A DNA stretch of 32,184 nt from Nitrospira sp. (GCA_005116955.1 SWDI01000008.1:60007-92190); one strand, 5' to 3'; shown: positions 17,038 to 26,173, counted from the stretch's first letter. Notes: generated from the letters alone by a model not told the origin. Program-made: numbers and translations.

Positions 17038-17910
17038 TCAGGCAGGTTCAGACTGCGCTGCTTTCCCTGCCTCGGGAACTTCCAAACTGGCGCGGCCCAG
17101 CGTGCCATCGCGGTAGTCGGCGAGAAAAATCCTCGCGGCCTTGTCCCGGTCCAACGCCCCGCCGCTTCCGGCCAGCAGACAACCGCGTTTCCTGGCGATC
17201 GCTTCAATCACCCTCGCACTGGTCAGCCCCTCCACCCCAAATCCGTAGCGGGCCGTGAGTCTCGCGGGATAGCGCGCGAGCATCTTCCCAACGAGAAACT
17301 CGGCGACAGTTTCATCATCGACCACCGTATGGCCGACGGCATTGATCGTCGCAAGCAACAAACCCACCTCAGGGTCCTTGATCGTCCCCCAAAGCAAGCC
17401 GGGCGAATCAATGATGGCCATCTGGTCGCCCAGCTTATGCCGCTGTTGAACTTTGGTCACCGCTGGTTCATCCCCTACACGAGCAACGCGTCGCTTGAGG
17501 AGCATATTCATCAACGTCGACTTGCCCACATTGGGAACTCCCATGATCAGCATGCGCAGCGGCTTCACATTGGTGTTGCGATGGGGAGCGAGCTGCTGGG
17601 AGAGCCGGGGGATCTTGGCAGCGTCACCCGCACTTTTACAGGACAAGGCCACAGCCGAGACGCCCTCTTGTTGATTGAACCGTTCGAGCCAGGCCTTTGT
17701 GACCACCGGGTCGGCAAGATCGGCTTTATTGAGGACTTTCAGGCATGGGCGCTGCCGGGGTAAACGCAGCTCTTCGATCAATGGATTGGAACTGGCCTGG
17801 GGGGCACGCGCATCCAGCACCTCGACAATGACATCGATCACTTCCATCGTCTTGGCCGCTTCTTTGCGCGCGGCATTCATGTGACCGGGAAACCACTGTA
17901 TCGACATCAT
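17038..17910 (-). CDS. ylqF: Ribosome biogenesis GTPase YlqF/RbgA
   Basis: 290 aa, usual length. It is a circularly permuted GTPase that helps late 50S assembly. The motifs appear in the permuted order: G4 as LNKADLAD (about residue 60), G1 as MGVPNVGKSTLMN (about 125), and G3 as DSPGLLWG (about 170). The N-terminal IQWFPGHMNAARKEA is the family signature. The start has two adjacent ATG codons (17910 and 17907). The C-terminal tail after DYRDGTLGRASLE is short. Neighbours do not suggest an operon. Confidence 0.93.
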   Translation of the reverse strand: MMSIQWFPGHMNAARKEAAKTMEVIDVIVEVLDARAPQASSNPLIEELRLPRQRPCLKVLNKADLADPVVTKAWLERFNQQEGVSAVALSCKSAGDAAKIPRLSQQLAPHRNTNVKPLRMLIMGVPNVGKSTLMNMLLKRRVARVGDEPAVTKVQQRHKLGDQMAIIDSPGLLWGTIKDPEVGLLLATINAVGHTVVDDETVAEFLVGKMLARYPARLTARYGFGVEGLTSARVIEAIARKRGCLLAGSGGALDRDKAARIFLADYRDGTLGRASLEVPEAGKAAQSEPA

Positions 17911-18041
17911 AGAGCATCTTTCTGATCAAGAGGACAGACTGACAGCGTCGCAGAGAGGGACAAGAGACGTCAAGCACAGGCTCCGGGCGTGCAGGCAATC
18001 ACCATGAGGTCGAGCGGTACCAATACTGGATCAAAGGGAGA

Positions 18042-18652
18042 TCACGGCAATGTCTCAGGCCGGGCTTCGTCACGAAGCTTTCCAACAATTCGCTCCAGTT
18101 GCCGGCGATGAACCCAATGGTGAATGGCCGCTAAGCAATGCCAGTCATGAGCGGTCATGGGTCCGAAGGATGCGGATGCCGCACCCGGCGGCCGAGTGTA
18201 CCGAGACGAGTGACGGTGGACTCGTACCCGTCCACCGCGTTGAGGAACCGGTCAATCGTCTCGGGATCGCTCTGCGGGCTCGGCTTCACATCCTGAATGC
18301 GAACCTCTTGACCAAAGAGACGATCGTCGGTCAGAGTTTGAACAATCTGCGTCATCCCTTCGTCAACAATCCGCAGATGATCGAGCACCATGAACACCGA
18401 CCAATAGCGGCTACTGTCCTCAATACCCACGACTCGGTCGATCAACACCGGGGCAGCAGCGTGAGCAGCAGAAACCTTGCCGACCAATGCCACAATCTTC
18501 CTCGCTTCAAATTTGAACCATCTGAGACCAGCATTCAACGAAATCAGCACGCAAGCACAGCGAAACATAATCCGAAGCCAGGCCAATTCAAAGGCCGGCA
18601 ACCCGGCACCGGGCGATTCGAGTTGCGGTTGCACGGTCGTCCCTGACGACAT
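18042..18652 (-). pseudogene. DinB-like four-helix protein, frameshifted near the C-terminus
   Basis: ATG 18652 has a strong GGAGGAGGTG upstream. The first frame (to a TGA at 18155) has the DinB-like helix SSRYWSVFMVLDHLRIVDEG, with a candidate metal-binding His, and ends RHPHPSDP. In the next frame the sequence carries on at once with GPMTAHDWHCLAAIHHWVHR, RQLERIVGKLRDEARPETLP and a stop at 18042. This is the expected last helix of the family, with its HxxxH-type ligands. A loss of one base (or four) near 18163-18168 would explain it; the repaired protein would be about 203 aa. DinB-like proteins are often thiol-dependent transferases or stress proteins, but no substrate can be named. The frame upstream of 18652 is open to 18925 but shows no ribosome site and no homology. 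Confidence 0.7.
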
Positions 18653-18911
18653 AGTGGCACCTCCTCCGTTGAAGAAACTTTCTGGAGTCTTTCCCGAATA
18701 CGATATGCACCCGTTTAAAGACCTTGAAAGCGCAGGGTGTAATCGTTTGTCAGCTCTCCAGCGAATACCCACCGAGATTGGAATGCTACCCGACTGAAAG
18801 GCGAACGAGTTTAACCCTGGTACTGAAGGCGCTAAAAAGCGGGGGAGGGCGTTACGGTTAAGAGCGTTTCGGGTCAACCCGAGAATGTCTTGGCACTGTG
18901 TGGGCAAATAT

Positions 18912-18936
18912 GGGCCCACCTTCATACGGTGAGCCC
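18912..18936. terminator. Stem-loop downstream of the RsbRD-like gene
   Basis: gggcccacc and ggtgagccc pair with one mismatch around a 7-nt loop, followed on the minus strand by a short T-rich ATATTT. It suits termination of the minus-strand gene ending at 18978. The rest of the 325-bp space (18653-18977) shows no gene that I can support. Confidence 0.45.
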
Positions 18937-18977
18937 GTAGGAGTGGAGTGACGTAAGCTTCTAGTTCTTACAGGCCG

Positions 18978-19463
18978 CTACGCGTGCACTTTCTGATGAT
19001 CATCCCTGCGCCTACGGAGATTCGTTCCGATACGAGTACGCTCGCGCTCATACCCCATGGCGGTGAAATACAACGCACGATCGAAGAACTGGGCGAGGAT
19101 GTGCATCAGTTCCAGCTCTCCCTGCAGTTGCATGGGAGTATCAGAAAACCCTTCGCGTTGGACGAAGGCGGTCATGTGTTCTCTCGTGGCCGTGATGGCC
19201 CAGAGGAAGTGGCTATAGGCAACCCCTTGTGCGGCACGGCGGGCACCTAGCTCTGTGTAACGCTGTTCGACCTCCGCCTCGGTCAGGTCCATCAACCAGT
19301 TATTCAAGTTTTGGTAGATCTCACGGGTGCGGGCTTGGAGCTCGTCCGCTGGGACTTTACGGAGATCGCTACAGCGGGGAGAGTTCCACACCTTTTCGCT
19401 GAGCTCCCGAGCAAGCTGTTCGGAGTTTTTCTCGATCAGTTTCACCAACCGGCCAGCCAGCAT
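18978..19463 (-). CDS. All-helical protein resembling the RsbRD N-terminal domain
   Basis: 161 aa, soluble, no signal peptide. The pattern KLIEKNSEQLARELSEKVWN followed by LNNWLMDLTEAEVEQRYTEL and a region with AYSHFLWAITATREHMTAFV resembles the globin-like helical RsbRD N-terminal domain that senses signals in stressosome proteins. Here it stands alone, with no STAS or kinase domain, and ends in a basic Arg-rich tail (RRRRDDHQK). The assignment is by pattern only. The start ATG 19463 has GGAGGTG at good distance, and a possible promoter lies at 19527-19556. Confidence 0.55.
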   Translation of the reverse strand: MLAGRLVKLIEKNSEQLARELSEKVWNSPRCSDLRKVPADELQARTREIYQNLNNWLMDLTEAEVEQRYTELGARRAAQGVAYSHFLWAITATREHMTAFVQREGFSDTPMQLQGELELMHILAQFFDRALYFTAMGYERERTRIGTNLRRRRDDHQKVHA

Positions 19464-19526
19464 AGCGCACCTCCATAATGAGTGGTTATGTAGGGAAATG
19501 CATGGAGTCTCCTCATCGCCATTGAG

Positions 19527-19556
19527 ACATTACTTGAATGGTAGCACCAACGTCAA
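19527..19556 (-). promoter_or_regulatory. Possible promoter of the RsbRD-like gene
   Basis: Minus strand: TTGACG (19556-19551), 18 bases, TAATGT (19532-19527). The -35 box is good and the -10 box fair. It lies in the 342-bp space 19464-19805, which otherwise holds only the purH promoter. Confidence 0.35.
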
Positions 19557-19712
19557 TGACACCTTTGTCGGGGCTGGTAGGTGCCGTGCTTCCACCTCGA
19601 TAGACAGGAGCATATCGTCCGAGGAGAACGCCGCTATTGACCGACTCCACGGTTTCTCTCACAGATCGAAGGCTGTCCTCATCTCAGATTAGGCGATTGA
19701 ACACCTGTCGCC

Positions 19713-19741
19713 TTGAACTTACCCCACCCATTTGCTATTCT
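19713..19741 (+). promoter_or_regulatory. Sigma70-like promoter of purH
   Basis: TTGAAC (19713-19718), 17 bases, TATTCT (19736-19741). The leader to ATG 19806 would be about 58 nt and includes AAGGAG at 19794. No purine riboswitch-like fold is evident in it. Confidence 0.5.
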
Positions 19742-19805
19742 TCGTCCGCCTTTCGCAGTCGACATATTCTCGTCCACATCACACACGATTCCAAGGAGTA
19801 CTCAC

Positions 19806-21359
19806 ATGGCCGGCATCAAGCGGGCGTTGATCAGTGTTTCGGATAAGACCGGAGTTATCGAGATGGCGAAGGGGCTGACCGCGATAGGCGCGGAGATTTT
19901 GTCTACGGGAGGAACCGCCAAAGCGTTGCGCGACGCCGGGATAAAAGTCACGGATGTCGCAGCTTACACGGGCTCACCGGAGATTCTCGATGGTCGGGTG
20001 AAAACGTTGCACCCCAAGATTCATGGCGGCTTGCTGGGACGCCGGTCGCTTCCGGCGCATGTCGAGCAGATGACTCAACATGGGATCGGTCCCATCGATG
20101 TCGTGGTGGTCAACCTCTACCCCTTTGAAGCCACGATCGCCAAACCCGACTGCCGTTTCGAGGATGCCATTGAAAATGTCGATATCGGCGGCCCGTCCAT
20201 GCTGCGGTCGGCCGCCAAGAATCATGAAGATGTGCTCGTTGTCGTCGATCCTGCTGATTATTCACGTGTGCTGGAGGCGGTGAACGGCAATACGGTGACC
20301 CCGGCGCTGCGTCGTGAGTTAGCCATGAAGGTGTTCCAGCATACATCACGCTATGACGGATTGATCGCCGGCTACCTCGAGAAACACGCTCAGGCGAGGG
20401 AGGTCAGGTTTCCGAAAGTGTTGTCGCTTCAGTTTGAGTTGGCTGAGTCCCTCCGCTACGGAGAAAACCCTCACCAGCAAGGCGCGTTCTATCGTGAATT
20501 GGACAGCAAGGAGCCTTCTGTTTCTCGCGGGAAGATCTTGCATGGCAAGGCGATGTCTTACAATAACTTCCTTGATGCGAATTCCGCGCTCGAGTTGGTG
20601 AAGGAGTATGAGGAGACGGCCGTCGCGATCATCAAGCACAATAACCCTTGTGGGGTGGCGCTCGGTGAGACACCGATGGAGGCGTACGTCAAGGCAAGGG
20701 AGACGGATCCCGTGTCTGCCTTTGGCGGGGTGATTGCCTTCAACCGGCCGGTGGATTTAGCAGCTGCCAAGGAAATCACGTCCACGTTTGTTGAGGTCGT
20801 CATAGCTCCTGGATTCGCTGGAGATGCCCTGGCCGAATTGAAGAGAAAGAAGGATTTACGCCTATTAGACGTGGGCCCCTTGACGAAAGTGAAGCAGGAA
20901 GGGTTCGACCTGAAGAAACTGGTCGGCGGGCTTATTGTCCAGGATCGAGATCTCGGGGTGTTGCCGGATCTTCGGACACTTGCCGTGCCGACCATCCGTA
21001 AGCCGACCGATGAAGAATATGCCGCGTGTGCGTTTGCATGGAAAGTCTGCAAACACGTCAAGTCCAACGCCATCATTTATGCCAAGCCAGGTCAGACCGT
21101 CGGCATCGGGGCAGGACAGATGAGCCGTGTGGATTCCGTGAAGTTGGCGGCCATGAAAGCGCAAATGCCGGTCAAAGGCTGTGTCATGGCCTCCGACGCA
21201 TTCTTTCCGTTCCGCGATGGCCTCGATGCTGCCGCCGACGTCGGGATCATAGCCGTCATTCAACCAGGCGGATCGATCCGAGATCCTGAAATCGTCAAAG
21301 CCGCGGATGAACATGGAATGGCGATGCTTCTCACCGGAATGCGGCATTTTAGACATTGA
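19806..21359 (+). CDS. purH: Bifunctional AICAR transformylase/IMP cyclohydrolase
   Basis: 517 aa from ATG 19806, which has AAGGAG six bases upstream and the expected start IKRALISVSDKTGVIEMAKG. An in-frame start at 19713 would overlap the promoter and adds no conserved residues. It performs the last two steps of de novo IMP synthesis: formylation of AICAR and ring closure. The N-terminal MGS-like cyclohydrolase domain shows STGGTAKALRDAGIKVTDV and GGLLGRR; the transformylase domain shows SLRYGENPHQQ, IKHNNPCGVALG and SAFGGVIAFNRPV. The C-terminal GGSIRDPEIVKAADEHGMAM and MRHFRH end is typical. purD follows 132 bp downstream. Confidence 0.97.
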   Translation: MAGIKRALISVSDKTGVIEMAKGLTAIGAEILSTGGTAKALRDAGIKVTDVAAYTGSPEILDGRVKTLHPKIHGGLLGRRSLPAHVEQMTQHGIGPIDVVVVNLYPFEATIAKPDCRFEDAIENVDIGGPSMLRSAAKNHEDVLVVVDPADYSRVLEAVNGNTVTPALRRELAMKVFQHTSRYDGLIAGYLEKHAQAREVRFPKVLSLQFELAESLRYGENPHQQGAFYRELDSKEPSVSRGKILHGKAMSYNNFLDANSALELVKEYEETAVAIIKHNNPCGVALGETPMEAYVKARETDPVSAFGGVIAFNRPVDLAAAKEITSTFVEVVIAPGFAGDALAELKRKKDLRLLDVGPLTKVKQEGFDLKKLVGGLIVQDRDLGVLPDLRTLAVPTIRKPTDEEYAACAFAWKVCKHVKSNAIIYAKPGQTVGIGAGQMSRVDSVKLAAMKAQMPVKGCVMASDAFFPFRDGLDAAADVGIIAVIQPGGSIRDPEIVKAADEHGMAMLLTGMRHFRH

Positions 21360-21491
21360 TCACGATCGTGAGCCGTGATGAGTGAGCAGTGATGGGTGAG
21401 TAGTTGACTCGTCTCCTGTTGCCACGATTATCTACCCGTACCGTCTTCCTTCCTAACTCGTCACGTATTCACACGTCACTGAGGACCTGAC

Positions 21492-22769
21492 ATGAAAATT
21501 CTCGTTGTCGGCAGTGGGGGACGCGAGCATGCGATGGTGTGGAAACTCGCGCAGAGTCCACGCCAACCAGTTTTGTACTGTGCTCCTGGTAATGCGGGGA
21601 TTGCATCATTGGCGAACCGCATCCCGATTAAATCGGACGATATTGCCGGCCTGAAGAACTTCGCGCTCCAAGAAAAGATTGATGTGACAGTGATCGGGCC
21701 CGAAGCGCCGCTCGCGCTGGGCATCGTAGACGAATTCCGCAAAGCTCGGCTCAAAGTGTTTGGACCAACCAGGAACGCCGCCCGCTTGGAAGCGAGTAAG
21801 GTGTTCTCGAAGGAAGTCATGGCGCAAGCCAAGATCCGGACGGCCCATGCCAAGAGTTTCGAAAAGATCACGGATGCACTCGCCTATGTCGAGCAGCAGA
21901 CGTTACCGGTCGTGATTAAAGCGGACGGGCTGGCTCAAGGAAAAGGCGTCATCATTGCAACCACTCAGGGCCAAGCAAAACAGGCAATCATCGATTCGAT
22001 GGAGAAGGCCGTGTTTGGCCAAGCCGGCAAACAGGTGCTGATCGAGCAGTTTCTCGACGGCGAGGAACTGACCATCATGGCATTTACCGATGGCAAGACC
22101 GTGGTACCGATGCCACCAGCGCAGGATCATAAACGGGTTGGTAATGGAGACACCGGCTTGAATACCGGCGGGATGGGCGCCTATTGCCCGGCCCCACTGG
22201 GAACGACCGAGATCCAAGAACAAGTCCGTCGTGAGGTCTTGCAGCCGATGGTGGACGCCATGGCGCGACTTGGTTCGCCGTTTCAAGGTGTGCTGTATGC
22301 CGGACTCATGATGATGGACGGGACGCCATACGTGCTCGAATTCAACGCTCGTATGGGCGACCCAGAAACTCAAGTCGTGTTGCCCTTGCTGAAGAATGAC
22401 TTCGTCGATGTTCTTGAAGCGGTGATAGAACACCGGCTTGACCAACTTCCTGTTGAATGGCACTCGGATGCGACGGTCTGCGTGGTCATGGCATCGGGAG
22501 GCTACCCGGGTACTTATCAGCAAGGAATACCGCTCTCTGGACTCCCTACGGCGACAACCTTATCAGACTCCTCCTCCGTGGTCTTTCATGCAGGAACAGC
22601 ACAGAGGGGGCATGAAATCGTGACAGCAGGAGGCCGGGTCCTCGGCGTACTCGGTCGAGGGCGAACCTTATTGGAGGCACAAGGTGAGGCCTATCGAGTC
22701 GTGAAGACGATCTCATTTGAGGGTTGTCACTTCCGAACGGACATCGCACGCCGTGCTCTGAAGACATAA
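21492..22769 (+). CDS. purD: Phosphoribosylamine-glycine ligase (GARS)
   Basis: 425 aa, usual length. An ATP-grasp ligase that joins glycine to phosphoribosylamine in purine synthesis. It begins MKILVVGSGGREHAMVWKLA; the signature PVVIKADGLAQGKGVIIATT and the ATP-grasp blocks EQFLDGEELTIMAFTDG and EFNARMGDPETQVVLP are present, along with NTGGMGAYCPAP. It follows purH, with which it is probably co-transcribed. The 132-bp spacer has near-repeats of gtgatgRgtgag but no clear regulatory fold. Confidence 0.97.
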   Translation: MKILVVGSGGREHAMVWKLAQSPRQPVLYCAPGNAGIASLANRIPIKSDDIAGLKNFALQEKIDVTVIGPEAPLALGIVDEFRKARLKVFGPTRNAARLEASKVFSKEVMAQAKIRTAHAKSFEKITDALAYVEQQTLPVVIKADGLAQGKGVIIATTQGQAKQAIIDSMEKAVFGQAGKQVLIEQFLDGEELTIMAFTDGKTVVPMPPAQDHKRVGNGDTGLNTGGMGAYCPAPLGTTEIQEQVRREVLQPMVDAMARLGSPFQGVLYAGLMMMDGTPYVLEFNARMGDPETQVVLPLLKNDFVDVLEAVIEHRLDQLPVEWHSDATVCVVMASGGYPGTYQQGIPLSGLPTATTLSDSSSVVFHAGTAQRGHEIVTAGGRVLGVLGRGRTLLEAQGEAYRVVKTISFEGCHFRTDIARRALKT

Positions 22770-22914
22770 ACCTGGACAGTCACTCTCCTCGAACAATATA
22801 TGCAGTGAACACATTGATCTCACCCCGAGCTCTCATCCACGCGGCTTGATAGAGCTACCTGGATCTACCTCAATAAGTTGCCGTAGATCCGAACACCCGA
22901 GGCCGATCTTCTTC

Positions 22915-22942
22915 TTGGCCGAGTCGTGCGATCTGTTACAAT
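22915..22942 (+). promoter_or_regulatory. Possible promoter of the small lipoprotein gene
   Basis: TTGGCC (22915-22920), 16 bases, TACAAT (22937-22942). The -10 box is strong and the -35 box moderate. It would give a leader of about 90 nt before ATG 23042. The rest of the purD-lipoprotein space shows nothing that I recognise. Confidence 0.4.
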
Positions 22943-23041
22943 ATCTTCCCACAGTGGTCAGTGCTCAACATGCGAGGAACTCAACATGTCTACACCAGCA
23001 TCTGGTAATGACAGATTATGCCTGATGAAAGGGGAATGGCC

Positions 23042-23479
23042 ATGACACGCCACGTGATGCGGAGACTCAGTACGGTCGTTGGTTTCGGCTTCGCCCTTGG
23101 CCTTGTGGGATGTGACTATTGGCCGCCAGCCTTACAGGCTGAGATCGAACAATTGCGGTCTGAGGCCCAAACCTTAACCATGGAGAAGACTCAGCTTCAG
23201 GCCCAGATCACCGACTTATCTCAGAGCAAACAAGAGCTGCAGGGGCAGCTTGATGAAGTGAGCCGCATCAGCCGGGAAAAAACCGGCATGATCACCAGCC
23301 TCCAAAATCAACTGGATGCGACCCGCGCGAGGGCATTGAAGGCGATGGCTCCGAAAACACCACCTCATAAAAATCAGGCAAAACCATCCGGAAGGACCGC
23401 GACAAAACTACCCACCAAAAGTGCCACGAAAACGCCGACAGGCAAGCACCAAGCTCCCAAAACAATCGGTGTGCGATAA
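23042..23479 (+). CDS. Small coiled-coil lipoprotein with Lys/Thr/Pro-rich tail
   Basis: 145 aa from ATG 23042, chosen because GGGGA lies six bases upstream; in-frame ATG codons at 23018 and 23036 are less well placed. The signal VGFGFALGLVGC has a good lipobox (LVGC). Residues about 25-95 form a coiled coil (EIEQLRSEAQTLTMEKTQLQ and onward). The tail is strongly basic (PKTPPHKNQAKPSG and more Lys/Thr/Pro), which could bind peptidoglycan, lipopolysaccharide or nucleic acid. The layout is similar to the lipoprotein at 5156-5869 (lipid, coil, disordered tail), but I see no sequence homology. No known family recognised. Confidence 0.6.
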   Translation: MTRHVMRRLSTVVGFGFALGLVGCDYWPPALQAEIEQLRSEAQTLTMEKTQLQAQITDLSQSKQELQGQLDEVSRISREKTGMITSLQNQLDATRARALKAMAPKTPPHKNQAKPSGRTATKLPTKSATKTPTGKHQAPKTIGVR

Positions 23480-23492
23480 TCGACTCACGAGC

Positions 23493-23888
23493 CTATTTTG
23501 AAGAGGAGGGCGTCGTCGTACTCGGTGTAGACGTTGATGAGCTACTCGACGCCGCAGACGACGTCACTGTAGAAGAAGAAGGGGAAGAGCTTGATGGAGC
23601 AGCTGCGGCCGGCTCCTTCTTTTCCCCAGCAGCATTCTTTTCTCCGGAACTCTTTTCTCCTGAACTTGTCCCACCGGTTTCGCTACCCGTGCTGGATGGA
23701 GGTTTGAGCTTGTCGGAGTAGTCGGTGACGTACCAGCCGCTCCCTTTAAACATGATCCCAGGCGATGAAATTAGACGTCTGATCGCTTTCCCACACCGTT
23801 CACATGTCGAGAGTGGATCGTCTTTGATGCTCTGCTTCACTTCAAATCGATACGCACAACCGTCACACTGATATTCATAAATCGGCAC
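23493..23888 (-). CDS. FmdB-family zinc ribbon protein with Ser/Ala-rich tail
   Basis: 131 aa from GTG 23888, which has GGGAGG six to seven bases upstream and gives the family start PIYEYQCDGCAYRFEV. Cys8, Cys11, Cys29 and Cys32 form the zinc site (CDGC and CERC). The FmdB-type core runs to about residue 60 (SPGIMFKGSGWYVTDYS). The last 60 or so residues are low-complexity Ser/Ala/Thr/Glu, probably disordered. The family is named after a gene near formamidase; its role in most bacteria is unknown, with some members acting as regulators. It lies 40 bp after the aminotransferase on the same strand and is likely part of that operon. Confidence 0.85.
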   Translation of the reverse strand: MPIYEYQCDGCAYRFEVKQSIKDDPLSTCERCGKAIRRLISSPGIMFKGSGWYVTDYSDKLKPPSSTGSETGGTSSGEKSSGEKNAAGEKKEPAAAAPSSSSPSSSTVTSSAASSSSSTSTPSTTTPSSSK

Positions 23889-23928
23889 CGTTTTCCTCCC
23901 TCTTATCGTTGCAGCGACCGTATCGCCC

Positions 23929-25122
23929 TCACGCCAACTTCTCGAATGCCTGCCCCATTCGCTCAAGTCCTCTGGTGATATTTGTCATACTGGTGGCATA
24001 GGAGAGCCGGAGATGCTCGGGACTTCCAAAAGGCTCACCTGGAATGACGGCGATTCGCGCGTCATGCAAGAGATACTGCGCCAGGTCATTCGGAGTCTTC
24101 AGCACTCCCGAAGGTCCACGCTTCCCCAGCAAGCCTTTCACGTTGGGGAACGCATAGAAGGCTCCACTCGGCATTCGGCATGACACACCAGGAATCTTGT
24201 TCAATCCTTCCACGATGACGGTTCGGCGTCGGGAAAACTCTTCCACCATTATACGAGTAAAGGGCTCCCCAAGACGCAATGCTGCAACGGCAGCCTTTTG
24301 CGAAATGGAACAGGGATTCGAGGTACTCTGACTCTGGATATTGGCCATCGCAGTCAACAGATCCTTGGGGCCAGCCGCATACCCGATTCGCCACCCTGTC
24401 ATGGCATAAGACTTTGAGACACCATTGATGATGACTGTGCGTGCTGCGATCTCTGATCCCAACGAAGCAATGCTGATGTGCGTTGCCCCATCATAGAGCA
24501 CCTTTTCATAAATCTCATCCGATATCACCAGCAGGTCATGTCGGACCGCTACTGAGGCAATCTGTTCCAGCGTCACCCGATCATACGTCGCCCCAGTAGG
24601 GTTGCACGGGCTGTTCACAATGATGGCTTTGGTTCTCGGCGTAATGAGTCGTTCCAACTCTGGAGCATGAACTGCGTATCCATCCTCTTCTTTGGTCGGT
24701 AACAGAACCGGCGTCGCATCGTTGAGAAGCGCCTGATCTGCATACGAAACCCAGTAAGGGATCGGAATGATGATCTCGTCACCCGCTTCGAGCAAGGCCT
24801 CCGCCAAATTATAGAGCGAGTGCTTTGCCCCGCAGGAGACAAGGATTTGGGACTTCTCATATCGGAGCCCAAGTTCAGCATGGAGCTTGTCGGCAATCGC
24901 TCCCCGCAACTCATCGATCCCGGATGAAGGCGTGTATTTAGTAAATCCCGCGCGTATGGCTGCTTCTGCCGCGGCCTTTACCGGCTCCGGTGTGTCGAAA
25001 TCCGGTTCTCCAGCTGAGAAGTCAATGACATCGAGTCCTTGCGCGGCCATGGCCTTGGCGGTTGCCGCCATAGCCAACGTCGGAGAGGGCGCGATACGAC
25101 CAACACGTGCTGCCAATTTCAT
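23929..25122 (-). CDS. Class I aminotransferase (aspartate/prephenate-type, fold I PLP enzyme)
   Basis: 397 aa. It shows SAGEPDFDTPEPVKAAAEAA, the substrate loop TKYTPSSGIDELR, NSPCNPTGATYD, SDEIYEKVLYDG and the PLP lysine K237 in NGVSKSYAMTGWRIGYAAG. The C-terminal arginine that binds the substrate carboxylate is in EHLRLSYATS. The sequence style is that of the subgroup I-gamma aspartate aminotransferases, some of which also use prephenate. Which it prefers cannot be read here. The start overlaps the end of coaD by 4 bp (ATGA), so translation is probably coupled. Confidence 0.9.
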   Translation of the reverse strand: MKLAARVGRIAPSPTLAMAATAKAMAAQGLDVIDFSAGEPDFDTPEPVKAAAEAAIRAGFTKYTPSSGIDELRGAIADKLHAELGLRYEKSQILVSCGAKHSLYNLAEALLEAGDEIIIPIPYWVSYADQALLNDATPVLLPTKEEDGYAVHAPELERLITPRTKAIIVNSPCNPTGATYDRVTLEQIASVAVRHDLLVISDEIYEKVLYDGATHISIASLGSEIAARTVIINGVSKSYAMTGWRIGYAAGPKDLLTAMANIQSQSTSNPCSISQKAAVAALRLGEPFTRIMVEEFSRRRTVIVEGLNKIPGVSCRMPSGAFYAFPNVKGLLGKRGPSGVLKTPNDLAQYLLHDARIAVIPGEPFGSPEHLRLSYATSMTNITRGLERMGQAFEKLA

Positions 25123-25607
25123 GATTTGAGACTCCGGATACGAACTTGAAGGCGTCGGGCGACTTCCGGATGAACAAAATCGCTCAAATTGCCCCCGTGC
25201 TGTGCCACGTCTTTGATGATCGTCGAAGATAAGTAGGAGTATTCTTCGCTCGGCATCAAGAATACGGTCTCTACCGTCTTCGCAAGTTTTCGATTGATGA
25301 GCGCCATCTGAAACTCATGCTCAAAGTCTGAAATGGCGCGCAAGCCGCGGATGATTGCATGGGCGCCTGACCGCTCAACATAGTTGACGAGCAACCCATC
25401 GAACGGTGTCACCTCAACCTGTCCGACATCCTTCATGACCAGCTGCACCATATCAAGGCGTTCAGCCAAATTGAAGAGCGGATGTTTCGACGGATTTGGA
25501 GCAACCGCCACAACCACCTTGTCAAATACGCGGAGGCTTCGGGTGATGATATCAGCGTGGCCATGTGTAATGGGATCAAATGTGCCTGGATAAATGCCAA
25601 TTTTCAT
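25119..25607 (-). CDS. coaD: Pantetheine-phosphate adenylyltransferase
   Basis: 162 aa from ATG 25607. It makes dephospho-CoA from 4'-phosphopantetheine and ATP. The nucleotidyltransferase motif is in IGIYPGTFDPITHGHADII (T/HxGH) and the second motif in YSYLSSTIIKDVAQHGG. RGLRAISDFEHEFQMALINR is a family block. It overlaps rsmD upstream and the aminotransferase downstream, each by 4 bp. An in-frame start at 25685 would overlap rsmD by 80 bases and is unlikely. Confidence 0.96.
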   Translation of the reverse strand: MKIGIYPGTFDPITHGHADIITRSLRVFDKVVVAVAPNPSKHPLFNLAERLDMVQLVMKDVGQVEVTPFDGLLVNYVERSGAHAIIRGLRAISDFEHEFQMALINRKLAKTVETVFLMPSEEYSYLSSTIIKDVAQHGGNLSDFVHPEVARRLQVRIRSLKS

Positions 25608-26173
25608 GCCGTCACAGTAGAGGAACGGGTGTAGAGGGATAAGGCAGTATCCCCGTAGCGATACCGGCGCAGAAACTGGGTGCATCCCAACGACTTGGGC
25701 AAGTCGGTTTTTGCAGCATGTTCAATGACTAGCCAGGAATCCATGGCAAATAGATCGTAAGTCCGAGACTCAGCCAACAATGATGGCAGCTCGGATGCCT
25801 CCGCATAGGGTGGGTCGGCGAAGACAATATCATAGGGGCCGTTCCACTGATTGGGATAGCTGAGAAACTGTTGAACAGTCTGACTCCGCACGGCTATTTC
25901 CTCACCGATGTGACACAGCTCCAGGTTTTGGTGTAGTAGTTTTAATGCATCACGGTTCGACTCGACGGAGGTCACGTGTTCTATGCCACGGCTGACAGCT
26001 TCGATCCCCACGGCTCCAGTCCCAGCGTAGAGGTCCAAAAAGCGGCCATTCTTCAGCCGATTACCGAGAATTGAAAACAGGGCCTCTCGAACCCGGTCAG
26101 AGGTTGGGCGAAGAGCACGTGTTCGCGGCCCGTAGAGTCGACGACCTCGGTGGGTACCAGCGATTACACGCAT
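25604..26173 (-). CDS. rsmD: 16S rRNA (guanine966-N2)-methyltransferase
   Basis: 189 aa. SAM-dependent Rossmann methyltransferase: MRVIAGTHRGRRL is the usual start, SAM loop in FLDLYAGTGAVGIEAVSRG, and the amino-methylation motif DPPY in YDIVFADPPYAE. The pairing with coaD is widespread in bacteria, which supports both calls. It is the first gene of the rsmD-coaD-aminotransferase-fmdB run; its promoter should be in 26174-26427, but I see no convincing boxes. Confidence 0.95.
   Translation of the reverse strand: MRVIAGTHRGRRLYGPRTRALRPTSDRVREALFSILGNRLKNGRFLDLYAGTGAVGIEAVSRGIEHVTSVESNRDALKLLHQNLELCHIGEEIAVRSQTVQQFLSYPNQWNGPYDIVFADPPYAEASELPSLLAESRTYDLFAMDSWLVIEHAAKTDLPKSLGCTQFLRRYRYGDTALSLYTRSSTVTA

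Noticed and set aside
18653..18925. N-terminal extension of the DinB-like gene
   Set aside because: The strong ribosome site is at 18652. The upstream residues have no pattern, and a hairpin lies within the stretch.
19713..19805. Longer purH starting at 19713
   Set aside because: The start would lie in the -35 box of the likely promoter. ATG 19806 has a good ribosome site and matches the family start.
21360..21491. Regulatory element between purH and purD from near-repeats of gtgatgRgtgag
   Set aside because: The repeats are short and imperfect, and no stable fold or known operator is seen.
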